DNA of 64,000 nt from REEB85 sp018971455 (GTDB taxonomy: Bacteria; Pseudomonadota; Alphaproteobacteria; Acetobacterales; Acetobacteraceae). Position numbers and translations under genes: made by a program. Of the stretch, positions 29,421 through 37,145 are shown in pieces (the first letter of the stretch is position 1; each line of letters begins with the position of its first letter). The notes beneath the pieces were generated by a model. That model saw only the letters and a list, made by a program, of their open reading frames with translations, was not told the origin of the DNA and made no database searches. Where the stretch lies: positions 1 to 64,000 of the forward strand of contig JAGWNT010000004.1 in the NCBI GenBank assembly GCA_028871195.1, in the 5' to 3' direction.

Positions 29421-30607
29421 GAAATCGACAGCAGCTTGTATTTGCCCTTTTCGGCGGCATCGAAGCGGAACTTGCAGTTCACGATGTCACCGGTCGGGGT
29501 GAATTTGCAGGGGCCGGACGCGCCCTCGTAATTCACCGCATGCCCGGCGGCGAGCAGCTTCAATCCGCTCACCGCGCTGGTGACCTTGGTGCCCGCGGGA
29601 TCGCCGACCTTGCGCACGGCGTCGTGGATGGCGAGCCCGGTCGCCGCCTTGGCCTGCGCCATGGCGAGGATGGCGAGCGAGGCATGGTCGTAGGTCTGGC
29701 AGGAATACGGATCGGGGTCGGGCCCGACGATGGCCTGCACCGCCTTGTAGGCGTCGCTGCCGATATCCGGGCTGGGCGCCATCGCCACCAGCCCGTCGGT
29801 GACGGCGGCGGGAAGGCTGGCGAGCAGCTTGGCGTTGGCGGCATAGGCGAGGGCGTATTTGCGGCCGGTGTAGCCGGCCTGGAACAATTCGCGCAGCAGC
29901 ACGATGCTGTCCGGCGTGTAGCCGTTCAGCATGATGGCGTCGGGCTTGGCCTTGATCGCCGCATCGACCTCGCTGCGGAAGCTGGTCTTCGAGGCGTCAT
30001 AGACGGACTGGCCGATCGTCGCCGCGCCATGGGCCTTCAGCACCTCGCCGGCGCGGTTGTAGGAATCGATGGTGAAGGGGGTCTGGGCGGCGAGGAAATA
30101 GACCCGCTTGGCGCCTTGGCTTGCCATGAACTCGGCGAAGCGCGCCATCTGCAGATGTGTGTTGGGCTGGGTGCGGATGATGTAGCCCTGGTGCGGCATC
30201 TGCGTGATGCTGTCGGCGCCGGAGACGGTGAACAGCATCGTCCTGCTCTGCCAGCACAGCGGTGCGACGGCGGTGGTGACGGAGCTGGCCCAGGTGCCGA
30301 GGATGGCGGGAACCTTGTTCACGTCGATCAGCTTGCGCGCGGCGCGCACGCCGGCATCGGGGTTGGTCTCGTCATCCTCGCTGACCAGCTCGATCTTGCG
30401 GCCGAGCACGCCGCCGGCGCCGTTCACCGCGTCGATCACCGCGCGGATGGATTTCACCATGGCCGGGCCATAGGAGCCGCCGGCGCCGGTCTGCGGCGTC
30501 AGGCTGCCGAGGAGGATGGGGGCGGCCTCGGCACGGGCGAGGCGGGTGAGCGCCGGGGCGGCGAGGGCGCCCAGCATGGCGGCACGGCGGGTGAGGCGAG
30601 GGCGCAT
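29417..30607 (-). CDS. ABC transporter substrate-binding protein (LivK type)
   Basis: A 396-residue periplasmic binding protein of the amino-acid/amide class. The signal peptide starts MRPRLTRRAAMLGALAAPAL with a twin-arginine-like pair; the mature part begins APILLGSLTPQTGAGGSYGP. I use ATG 30607 because GGGAGA lies seven bases upstream; in-frame ATGs 15 and 51 bases earlier are alternatives. First gene of the operon, divergent from the ExbB-like gene across about 145 bases. Confidence 0.92.
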   Translation of the reverse strand: MRPRLTRRAAMLGALAAPALTRLARAEAAPILLGSLTPQTGAGGSYGPAMVKSIRAVIDAVNGAGGVLGRKIELVSEDDETNPDAGVRAARKLIDVNKVPAILGTWASSVTTAVAPLCWQSRTMLFTVSGADSITQMPHQGYIIRTQPNTHLQMARFAEFMASQGAKRVYFLAAQTPFTIDSYNRAGEVLKAHGAATIGQSVYDASKTSFRSEVDAAIKAKPDAIMLNGYTPDSIVLLRELFQAGYTGRKYALAYAANAKLLASLPAAVTDGLVAMAPSPDIGSDAYKAVQAIVGPDPDPYSCQTYDHASLAILAMAQAKAATGLAIHDAVRKVGDPAGTKVTSAVSGLKLLAAGHAVNYEGASGPCKFTPTGDIVNCKFRFDAAEKGKYKLLSIS

Positions 30608-30752
30608 CGGCGTGTCTCCCATCTCTCTGGTCGGGGGATGATAGTCTCTTCGCGGCATTCATCCAGCCCGATTGTGACAAGAGTGTTAGATTGTTGCGCT
30701 CCGCGTCGGGGTATGCATGAGTATTCGAAACGGGACCGTTGCGGGAGTTTTC

Positions 30753-31571
30753 ATGTCGGCGGCATCAGGCACGGCGGTGGCGGGGGCTGCGTTGACCGTG
30801 GCGCCGCCGCGCCCGGTTCCCGGTGCGCTGGTGGTGTCGGCCATCAGCATCGGGCTGGCGCTGCTGATAATCGCGGTGCTGTCGGTGGTGCTGCCGTTCA
30901 ATTCCAAACCCGCGCAATTCCTGCTCGACCATGGCAGCGGCTCGATCTTCGCCGGGGTCTATCCGCTCACCATCCAGAACGTCCTGCACCTACTTAGTGC
31001 AGCGGCACTGGGGATTCTCTACCGCAGGTGGCGCCGGGCGGGGCTGGAGGAGGCCTATCTGAGAGCGGGGTTCCTGCCCTCGGACGAGCACACGCTGCTC
31101 GGGCTCGACGAGCTCGGTCCGCTGCGCCGGATGATCCATCCGCACCTGGCCTCGCGCGCCGCCGTGCCGGTGCTGATGGATGCGGCGATCCTGCAGGCCA
31201 GCACGAGCCGTTCGCTCGAACAGGTTTCCACCGTGATGGACCACAAGCTCGAGCTGATGAGCCACCGGCTCGACCTCGAATACCAGATCATCCGCTACAT
31301 CGCCTGGCTGGTGCCGACGATGGGCTTCGTCGGCACCGTGGTCGGCATCGCGGCGGCGCTGGAGGGCATCAATGACCCGGCGCATCTGCACATGGAGCGC
31401 ATCACCGCGGGGCTCGGCGTCGCGTTCTACACCACCATTCTCGCCCTGGTCGAAAGTGCCGTTCTGGTGTTCATCCAGAACGTCGTGCAGCGGCGCGAGG
31501 AGCTGGCGCTGAACGCGGCGGCGGATTACTGCCTGACCAATCTGATCAACCGCATCTACATCCCGCACTGA
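30753..31571 (+). CDS. MotA/TolQ/ExbB-like proton channel protein
   Basis: A 272-residue inner-membrane protein with four predicted helices (about 24-48, 67-89, 180-204 and 219-242). A cytoplasmic domain of about 90 residues lies between helices 2 and 3. Helix 3 carries the family hallmark LVPTMGFVGTVVGIAAALEG, with the Pro and Gly-Thr that line the channel in ExbB/TolQ/MotA. ATG 30753 has GGGAG five to six bases before it; an ATG 12 codons upstream lacks a good site. It lies nine bases before a membrane-anchored coiled-coil protein placed like ExbD/MotB. Together they look like an ion-driven motor. No TonB, Pal, TolB or flagellar gene is nearby. Confidence 0.88.
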   Translation: MSAASGTAVAGAALTVAPPRPVPGALVVSAISIGLALLIIAVLSVVLPFNSKPAQFLLDHGSGSIFAGVYPLTIQNVLHLLSAAALGILYRRWRRAGLEEAYLRAGFLPSDEHTLLGLDELGPLRRMIHPHLASRAAVPVLMDAAILQASTSRSLEQVSTVMDHKLELMSHRLDLEYQIIRYIAWLVPTMGFVGTVVGIAAALEGINDPAHLHMERITAGLGVAFYTTILALVESAVLVFIQNVVQRREELALNAAADYCLTNLINRIYIPH

Positions 31572-31580
31572 GGCTGCGTC

Positions 31581-32795
31581 ATGGGCATGCGCCGCGCCAA
31601 CCGCCAGATCGAGGTGTTCGACATCTCGCTGATGGCGGTCGTGACGAAGGCGATGGGCGCGTTCCTGGTCATGATGCTGCTGCTGATGCCGTACTACCGC
31701 AGCAACCCCGACGTGCAGGCCAGCTCCGCCGCGCTCAAGAGCGCGCTGAGTGCCGCGCAGAAGACGCTGGCCGACCTTCAGCACCAGCTTGCCCAGAGCA
31801 CGCCGGCCGGGGACTTGGCGGGATTGCAGAGGCAGCTCGCCCAGGCGCGCGCCGCCCTGGAGAAATCGATCCAGGAAGGCGAACGGATCGCCAAGCAGGC
31901 GGACGCCCTGTCGTCGCAGCTGCAACAGGCGCATCAGGAACTGGCAAAGCTGCAGGCCGAGAATCAACGCCTCGCCGCCATGGCCCGCCAGGCCACCCGC
32001 CAGCAGGCGCAGCTGGCCCAGGCGACGGCGCAGAACCGGCAGATGCAGGAGCAGCTGCGCCAGGCGGCCCAGCAGGGTGCCGAGATGCAACGCCAGTTGC
32101 AGGCGGCGCAGCAGCAGGCCAGCCGCGCGCGCGAAGTCGGCCAGCAGATGCACAGCCTGCTGGGTGCCTCGTCGCTCTCCGTCAAATGGTTCGAGCTGGT
32201 TCACTATCGTCCGAGCGCGGCCTGCCCGCCCGATGGCGTGCGCCTGCTGGCCAGTGACGCGAGCGGCGTGATGAAGGGCCCCGGATCGGAGTTCGTGCTT
32301 GGCAACGAGACCAATGCATTCCTCAACCGCTCCGAGCAGAGCTACAATGTCGAGTTTCCGTCCCTGCGGCCAACCGGCGGCGCCATCACCAGGCCGGAGA
32401 GGGGGCCGCTGCGGATCTATCTCGACACAAGCGGTCAGGACGTGGTGCACGACACGCTGATGGCGGTGGCGCACGCGCCCATACCGGCCGGTTGCACGCT
32501 GGGGCTGAGCATCTATCTTCTGGCGCCCAAGGGCAACTATGCGGCAACGGTTGCAGCATTCCCGGTCTCGCAGACGGACAAATACACGCCGATGTTCATC
32601 CTGACCGCCGACAAGACCGGGCAGCCGACCCTGCAGAGCCTGACTGACGCGGATCGCACTGCCTTTGCCGGCTGGCTGAAGGTCCAGACGGCGTGGGAGG
32701 CAAAGCAGGCGCAGCGGCAGGACGCCGGAATGCGGAGGCGCGAACACGCCGACCCGGCGCCGCCCGCGCCGCCGGCGCCCGGCGGCAAGCCGTGA
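31581..32795 (+). CDS. ExbD/MotB-positioned membrane protein with long coiled coil
   Basis: A 404-residue protein with one N-terminal membrane helix (about 14-37, containing AMGAFLVMMLLLMPYY). A Gln/Ala-rich coiled coil follows (about 45-190), then a probably beta-rich domain (about 190-370) and a Pro-rich tail. Topology and gene place match the rotor/stator partner of the upstream channel protein. By eye against MotB TAMMAFFLVM, the essential Asp falls on Ala19; the nearest acidic residue is Asp14, and Lys23 lies inside the helix. The C-domain does not look like OmpA or ExbD. GAGG precedes the ATG by seven bases; the stop overlaps the next gene (GTGA). Partner inferred, function unknown. Confidence 0.8.
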   Translation: MGMRRANRQIEVFDISLMAVVTKAMGAFLVMMLLLMPYYRSNPDVQASSAALKSALSAAQKTLADLQHQLAQSTPAGDLAGLQRQLAQARAALEKSIQEGERIAKQADALSSQLQQAHQELAKLQAENQRLAAMARQATRQQAQLAQATAQNRQMQEQLRQAAQQGAEMQRQLQAAQQQASRAREVGQQMHSLLGASSLSVKWFELVHYRPSAACPPDGVRLLASDASGVMKGPGSEFVLGNETNAFLNRSEQSYNVEFPSLRPTGGAITRPERGPLRIYLDTSGQDVVHDTLMAVAHAPIPAGCTLGLSIYLLAPKGNYAATVAAFPVSQTDKYTPMFILTADKTGQPTLQSLTDADRTAFAGWLKVQTAWEAKQAQRQDAGMRRREHADPAPPAPPAPGGKP

Positions 32796-33727
32796 CGCGG
32801 TTTGTCCGCTGCCTCGAGGGGCATGTCGTCGATGCCGATCAGCATCGGGTCTGTCCGCAATGCGGTGCCGCGCTGGGGGCGGGCCAGCAGCAGGGGACGC
32901 CCCCCTCACCATCGCCGACGCCGGTTCCCGCGCCGGTGCCCACGCCTGTCCGGCGCCTGGTCTATGCCGCGCTCGCCATGGCGGTGGTGCTCGCCGTGGC
33001 GGGCGGCGGGGTGATGTGGTACCTCCAGGGCGTGCCGGCGCCCGCGCCGAAGCCCGCGCCCAATCCGGCGCCCCCGCCCGCGCCTGCACCCCCGCCGGCA
33101 CCATCCCCGGCACCATCCCCAGCACCGGCCCCCGCCCCCGCGCCGTCACCCGCGCCGGCTCCGGCGCCAGCTCCGGCACCGGCCCCCGCACCATCACCCG
33201 CACCATCACCCGCACCCGCGCCATCACCCGCACCGGCGCCGCCGCCAGCTCCGACGCCTGTACCATCACCGCCTCCGGCACCGACACCTGCCCCCGCACC
33301 CGCACCGGCCCCCGCTCCAGCGCCAGCGCCTCCGGCGCCCGAACCGGCTCCGGCGCCCGCGCCTCCGGGGCCGCCGGCGCTGCCGGCGCGCGTGCAAGGC
33401 GTCGGGCAGTTCGTCGACGACACCGGCAGCATCGACATCAACGGCCGGAGCCTGAAGCTGATCGGCGTCGTCGGCTATCCCGACGAGGTCACCGAGGCGG
33501 GGCGCTTCCTGGCGGTCATCACCAAGGGAAGCGGTGCTGTGACCTGCGAGCTGGCCAGCGACACCGCCTATGAGTGCCGGGCCGATGCGTCGAATGTCCG
33601 CGTGCCGGCCGGGCTGGTGGCCAATGGGCTGGCGGCGGCGGACCCGGCCGGGCCGCTCGAATACCGCAACTGGGAGGCCGACGCGAAGGCCGCCGGGCGC
33701 GGGCGTTGGGCGCATGTGCGGCGATGA
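32792..33727 (+). CDS. Zinc-ribbon / TM / Pro-Ala linker / SNase-like protein
   Basis: A 311-residue protein from GTG 32792, overlapping the previous stop. Residues 1-30 form a zinc-ribbon-like element (Cys7, His11, Cys21, Cys24). A Pro-rich spacer and one membrane helix (56-78, preceded by RR, so N-in) follow. About 120 residues of Pro-Ala repeats come next, and a C-terminal SNase-like domain (about 207-311) ends it. The last is recognised from DINGRSLKLIGVVGYPDE, VTCELASDTAYECRADAS, AGLVANGLAA and AAGRGRW. Several catalytic residues seem to be missing, so it is probably a binding module. A rigid linker would carry it across the periplasm. Unusual architecture; function unknown. Confidence 0.78.
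   Translation: MTRFVRCLEGHVVDADQHRVCPQCGAALGAGQQQGTPPSPSPTPVPAPVPTPVRRLVYAALAMAVVLAVAGGGVMWYLQGVPAPAPKPAPNPAPPPAPAPPPAPSPAPSPAPAPAPAPSPAPAPAPAPAPAPAPSPAPSPAPAPSPAPAPPPAPTPVPSPPPAPTPAPAPAPAPAPAPAPPAPEPAPAPAPPGPPALPARVQGVGQFVDDTGSIDINGRSLKLIGVVGYPDEVTEAGRFLAVITKGSGAVTCELASDTAYECRADASNVRVPAGLVANGLAAADPAGPLEYRNWEADAKAAGRGRWAHVRR
33047..33370 (+). repeat. Low-complexity Pro-Ala coding repeat
   Basis: Inside the zinc-ribbon/SNase-like gene, more than 300 bases are built from CCG/CCC/GCG/GCA codons encoding PA, PAP and SPAP units, with clear slippage blocks such as repeated CCATCACCCGCACC. Length is likely variable between strains. The encoded stretch should be a stiff extended linker. Confidence 0.85.
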
Positions 33728-33761
33728 GAGTTTCACCGGAACGAGCAGCAGGAGCGAGGCG

Positions 33762-34277
33762 ATGAGACGCAGCAGCCTTCTTGTGGTCGCGGCATTGGGT
33801 CTGGTTCAGGCCGGGTGTGCCAATGGCGTGCCGGGGCTCGGGCTGAGCGCCTGCGATACCGGCGGCATCGGCATCGGCGCCGCCGGCGGCGCGCTGGCCG
33901 GCGGGCTGATCGGGCGGAGCTGGACGGGGGCGGCGGTCGGCGGCCTGGTCGGCGGCGCGCTCGGCTTCCTGACCAGCCGCGCATTCGCCCACCAGCTCGG
34001 CTGCGCCGACCAGCACCGCCTGGCGCGCGACACGCAATTGGCGGCCACGGCGCCGAAGGGCCATCGCATCTCCTACGCGCCGGCAAGGACCAGCGACGGG
34101 CAGAAGGTCTCGGGTTATGTCATGCCGGTGAGCAACTGGTACACCGACGCACAGGGGCGCAAGGTGCGCGACGTCCGGCAGGTGCTGTCCGACGGGCAGC
34201 ATACCCAGACTTCGACCGTCCAGGTGGCGCAGAACGATCTGGCGCCCGGGCAAAAGGGCTACGTGATGCCGCAATAG
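33762..34277 (+). CDS. Glycine-zipper outer-membrane lipoprotein
   Basis: A 171-residue lipoprotein: signal MRRSSLLVVAALGLVQAGC, with a lipobox (VQAGC) and Cys19 as the lipidation site. A glycine-zipper region follows (GIGIGAAGGALAGGLIGRSW and GGLVGGALGF), then a soluble domain with GQKVSGYVMPVSNWY and QKGYVMPQ. Similar Rick_17kDa-like proteins sit in the outer membrane. It lies 34 bases after the SNase-like gene with AGGAG and GAGG upstream, so it is probably the last gene of the motor-like cluster and could be its outer-membrane anchor. That role is inferred. Confidence 0.83.
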   Translation: MRRSSLLVVAALGLVQAGCANGVPGLGLSACDTGGIGIGAAGGALAGGLIGRSWTGAAVGGLVGGALGFLTSRAFAHQLGCADQHRLARDTQLAATAPKGHRISYAPARTSDGQKVSGYVMPVSNWYTDAQGRKVRDVRQVLSDGQHTQTSTVQVAQNDLAPGQKGYVMPQ

Positions 34278-34286
34278 GCGCGCCGG

Positions 34287-34625
34287 TCAGCCCGCTTTTC
34301 CTCCGGCGCCAGTATTGGCATCAGTATTGGCATTGGCATTGGCATCGGAATCGACATAGGCACGCTCGCCGGTGGCCGGGCGGATGAAGACGGTGACCAG
34401 GCGCCCGGTCTGCGGGTCGATGAAGCGCTCGCCGGTTTCCTCCCAGCCGGGGCCTTGCGGGCGTGCCGATGCGGGTTTGTAACGGTGCCGCTCGCCCATC
34501 AGGCCGAGCCAGATCAGGCCGGAGATCACGGCGGGCGCGATCGCCCCGCTCTGGCCGCGCAGCACCTGCGACAGGCTGAGCAGCGCGCCCGCGCCGGTGA
34601 GCCACAGCAGGACGCGGCGCAGCAT
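34287..34625 (-). CDS. Small membrane protein of unknown function
   Basis: A 112-residue protein with two short hydrophobic stretches (MLRRVLLWLTGAGALLSL and AIAPAVISGLIWLGLM). A soluble tail contains ERFIDPQTGRLVTVFIRPAT, then a low-complexity end of Asp/Ala/Asn. The C-terminal codons are a hexanucleotide repeat. It lies seven bases downstream of the YbjQ-family gene and is convergent with the lipoprotein gene. I do not recognise the family. Confidence 0.65.
   Translation of the reverse strand: MLRRVLLWLTGAGALLSLSQVLRGQSGAIAPAVISGLIWLGLMGERHRYKPASARPQGPGWEETGERFIDPQTGRLVTVFIRPATGERAYVDSDANANANTDANTGAGGKAG
34311..34352. repeat. Imperfect hexanucleotide repeat (GGCATT-like)
   Basis: Seven adjoining six-base units related to GGCATT/AGTATT/GGCATC encode the DxNANAN-type tail of the small membrane protein on the minus strand. 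Because the unit is two codons long, copy-number change would alter tail length without a frameshift. Confidence 0.7.
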
Positions 34626-34632
34626 GACGGCC

Positions 34633-34965
34633 TCAGCCGCGATCGGCCTCGAGGATGACCGCGGTGCCGTAGGCCACCACCTCGCTCATCGTCTGGCCGA
34701 TCTCGGAGGTGTCGAAGCGCATCATCACCACGGCGTTGGCGCCCATGACGGTGGCGCTTTCCACCATGCGGTCGATGGCGTGGCGGCGCGCCTGCTCGAT
34801 CATGGCGGTGTATTCCTTGATCTCGCCGCCGGCGAGCGAGCGCAGCCCGGCCATGATGTTGCCGCCCAGCCCGCGGCTGCGCACCACCACGCCGAAGCAC
34901 TGGCCCAGCGTCCGCTGGACGCTCCGGCCCGCCACGTTCTCCGTTGTCGTCACCAGCATGCGCAC
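34633..34965 (-). CDS. YbjQ/UPF0145 family protein
   Basis: A 110-residue protein of the YbjQ family (putative heavy-metal-binding fold, pentameric in solved structures). Landmarks are RMLVTTTENVAGRSVQRTLG, GVVVRSRGLGGNIMAGLRSL and GANAVVMMRFDTSEIGQTMS. No biochemical role is proven for the family. It probably forms an operon with the small membrane protein downstream (seven-base gap). Confidence 0.92.
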   Translation of the reverse strand: MRMLVTTTENVAGRSVQRTLGQCFGVVVRSRGLGGNIMAGLRSLAGGEIKEYTAMIEQARRHAIDRMVESATVMGANAVVMMRFDTSEIGQTMSEVVAYGTAVILEADRG

Positions 34966-35032
34966 CGCTCCCGGGAATTGCCGCAGGCGAGCCTAGACCA
35001 CCGGCCGTTGCGCCCGGGTTAAATCTCGCCCC

Positions 35033-36823
35033 TCATTCGGCCGCCTTCAACGCCGCCTCGCCCAGCGTCGCCTCCCCGTCGCGCCCGCGCTCGAAGACCA
35101 GATGGCGGTCATGCAGGGCGGCGACGGAGGGGCGGTGCGCGATGGAGACCAGCGTGGTCGCCGGCAGGCGCTGGCGCAGCGTGGCGTAGAGGGCGGCCTC
35201 CGCTTCCGGGTCCAGGCTTGCCGTCGCCTCGTCGAGGAACAGCCAGTCCGGCCGCGCCAGCAGGGCGCGCGCCAGCGCCACGCGCTGCTGCTCGCCGCCC
35301 GACAGGCGCTGCGCCCAGTTCTCCTCCACGTCCAGCTGCGGGCGCAGATGGCTGAGCCCGGCATCGTCCAGCGCCGTCTCGATCGCGGCGGGCTCGTAGG
35401 CATCGACGGATGCCGGGTAGGTGAGGGCCTGGCGCAGCGTGCCGAGCGGGATGTAGGGGCGCTGTGGCAGGAACAGGAAGCTCCCGGCGGGGCGGCGCAC
35501 ATGGCCGGCCCCGAAGGGCCAGATGCCGGCAAGCGCGCGGAACAGCGTCGATTTGCCGGAGCCCGAGCGCCCGGTCACCACCACCGACTGGCCGCGGGTG
35601 AGCGCGAGATCGACCGGGGCGAGCAGGGGGCGGCCGTCCGGCAGGGCGAGTGTCACGCCTTCCAGCACGTAATTGCTGCCGGAGGGCGCCCAATCGGCGC
35701 GCACGCCCTGGCCGGCCGCCGCCCGCGCCGCCTCGATGGCGCGATGGAAGGTGGCCAGACGCTCGACGGTGGCGCGCCAGCCGGCGAGCGAGGCATAGGC
35801 GTTGACGAACCACGACATCGAGCCCTGCACCTGCCCGAAGGCGCCGGCGGTCTGCGTCAGCCCGCCCAGCGCCATCTTGCCCGAGAAGTAGCGCGGGGCG
35901 GCGACGATGATCGGGAAGACGATGGCGATCTGGCCGTAACCGGCGACCAGCGCGTTGAGCATCTTGGTGCGCTGCATGATCTGCCACCAATTGGCGATCA
36001 CCGCCTGGAAGCGGACATCGAGGCCGCCATGCTCCTGCGCCTCGCCGCCGTACAGCGCCACGCCCTCGACATTCTCGCGCAGGCGCATCAGCCCGAAGCG
36101 GAAATCCGCCTCCACCCGCTGCTGGCGGAAATTCAGCGCGGCGAGCGGCCGGCCGATGAGATGGGTGAGCCAGGTGCCGATGGCGGCGTAGAGCAGCGCC
36201 ACCCAGACCATGTAGCCGGGGACGTTGAGGCCGAGGATGACCATCGGCCCGGACAGCGACCACAGTATGGTGATGAAGCTGAACAGCGAGACGACGTTGC
36301 TGAGCAGGTCGAGGCTCAGGGACAGCGTGTCGGTGACGAAGCTGTTGAGGTCGTCTGCGATGCGCTGGTCCGGGTTGTCGGTCCCCGCCCCGTTGCCGGC
36401 GGCCTGCTGGAGGCTGATGCGGTAATAGGCGCGGTCAGCCAGCCAGCGGTCGAGGAAGCGCCCGGTCAGCCAACGGCGCCAGCGGATGCGCAGCCACTGG
36501 TTGAGGTAGGTGGTGTAGACGGCGACCAGGATGTAGAGCGCCGCGACCTCGCAAAACCCCGGCATGATGCCGAAGAAGCCGCTGCCAGGGGTCGGTTTAT
36601 AGAAGAAAAGAAGATCAAGGAAACTTTTATAATCCTTGTCTTGCAGGCTGTTGTAGAACGCGCGGTTCCAGAAACTGAGGATCACGCTCATGCCCACCAT
36701 GGCGAGGTTCAGCGCGATGATCGACGCCAGCAGCAGCCGGGCCGACCATTTCTCCTCGGAGCGGAAATAGGGCCGGGCGAGGTGCCAGGCATCCCTCAGG
36801 AATGGGCCAAGGCCGCGCATCAT
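35033..36823 (-). CDS. ABC transporter with fused membrane and ATPase domains (YddA/SbmA-BacA related)
   Basis: A 596-residue half-transporter. The N-terminal half has about six helices of the ABC_membrane_2 type (FWNRAFYNSLQDKDYKSF and WRRWLTGRFLDRWLADRAYY are typical of YddA/SbmA/BacA relatives). The C-terminal ATPase has Walker A VVTGRSGSGKST, signature LSGGEQQRVALARALL and Walker B WLFLDEATASLDPEA. Unlike SbmA, it carries its own ATPase. Relatives move peptides, cobalamin or long-chain fatty acids. ATG 36823 is used because GGAG precedes it by eight bases; an in-frame ATG lies six codons upstream. Confidence 0.9.
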   Translation of the reverse strand: MMRGLGPFLRDAWHLARPYFRSEEKWSARLLLASIIALNLAMVGMSVILSFWNRAFYNSLQDKDYKSFLDLLFFYKPTPGSGFFGIMPGFCEVAALYILVAVYTTYLNQWLRIRWRRWLTGRFLDRWLADRAYYRISLQQAAGNGAGTDNPDQRIADDLNSFVTDTLSLSLDLLSNVVSLFSFITILWSLSGPMVILGLNVPGYMVWVALLYAAIGTWLTHLIGRPLAALNFRQQRVEADFRFGLMRLRENVEGVALYGGEAQEHGGLDVRFQAVIANWWQIMQRTKMLNALVAGYGQIAIVFPIIVAAPRYFSGKMALGGLTQTAGAFGQVQGSMSWFVNAYASLAGWRATVERLATFHRAIEAARAAAGQGVRADWAPSGSNYVLEGVTLALPDGRPLLAPVDLALTRGQSVVVTGRSGSGKSTLFRALAGIWPFGAGHVRRPAGSFLFLPQRPYIPLGTLRQALTYPASVDAYEPAAIETALDDAGLSHLRPQLDVEENWAQRLSGGEQQRVALARALLARPDWLFLDEATASLDPEAEAALYATLRQRLPATTLVSIAHRPSVAALHDRHLVFERGRDGEATLGEAALKAAE

Positions 36824-36875
36824 GTGGGTGTCTCCGTTCATCAGGGGCGTCAGGGCAGGGCGTCAGGGCGGCGCA

Positions 36876-37145
36876 TCAGCCATCCTCCGCGCCGCGCAGG
36901 CGCAGCCGGATGACGCCGCGCGCATCCGCGGCGGCGACCGGCTTGCCCTTGCGCAGGATGTCGATCTGCCCGGCCTCGGCCAGGCGGATGGCGGCCCGGC
37001 GAATGGCGGTCAGCCGGCTGCGCCAGGCATCGCCGGGGCCGGGTGCCAGGGCGCGCGCCACCTCGGTCGGGCTGATCGACCTGCCGGCACCGGCAGCCGC
37101 CGCCAGGCGCAGGATCTCGGCTTCGGTCTGGCTGTGCTCGCTCAC
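36876..37145 (-). CDS. DUF3253 family protein
   Basis: An 89-residue protein resembling a small winged-helix domain. SISPTEVARALAPGPGDAWR and the block AIRLAEAGQIDILRKGKPV match the DUF3253 pattern as I recall it. It may be a DNA-binding protein but no function is known. Its ATG overlaps the stop of the EAL-like gene upstream by four bases, so the two are coupled. Confidence 0.85.
   Translation of the reverse strand: MSEHSQTEAEILRLAAAAGAGRSISPTEVARALAPGPGDAWRSRLTAIRRAAIRLAEAGQIDILRKGKPVAAADARGVIRLRLRGAEDG

Noticed and set aside
30753..32795. The ExbB-like pair as part of Zorya defence, Tol-Pal or TonB
   Set aside because: No ZorC/D/E, TolA/TolB/Pal or TonB gene is adjacent, the channel protein lacks the long ZorA tail, and the partner lacks an OmpA or ExbD domain.
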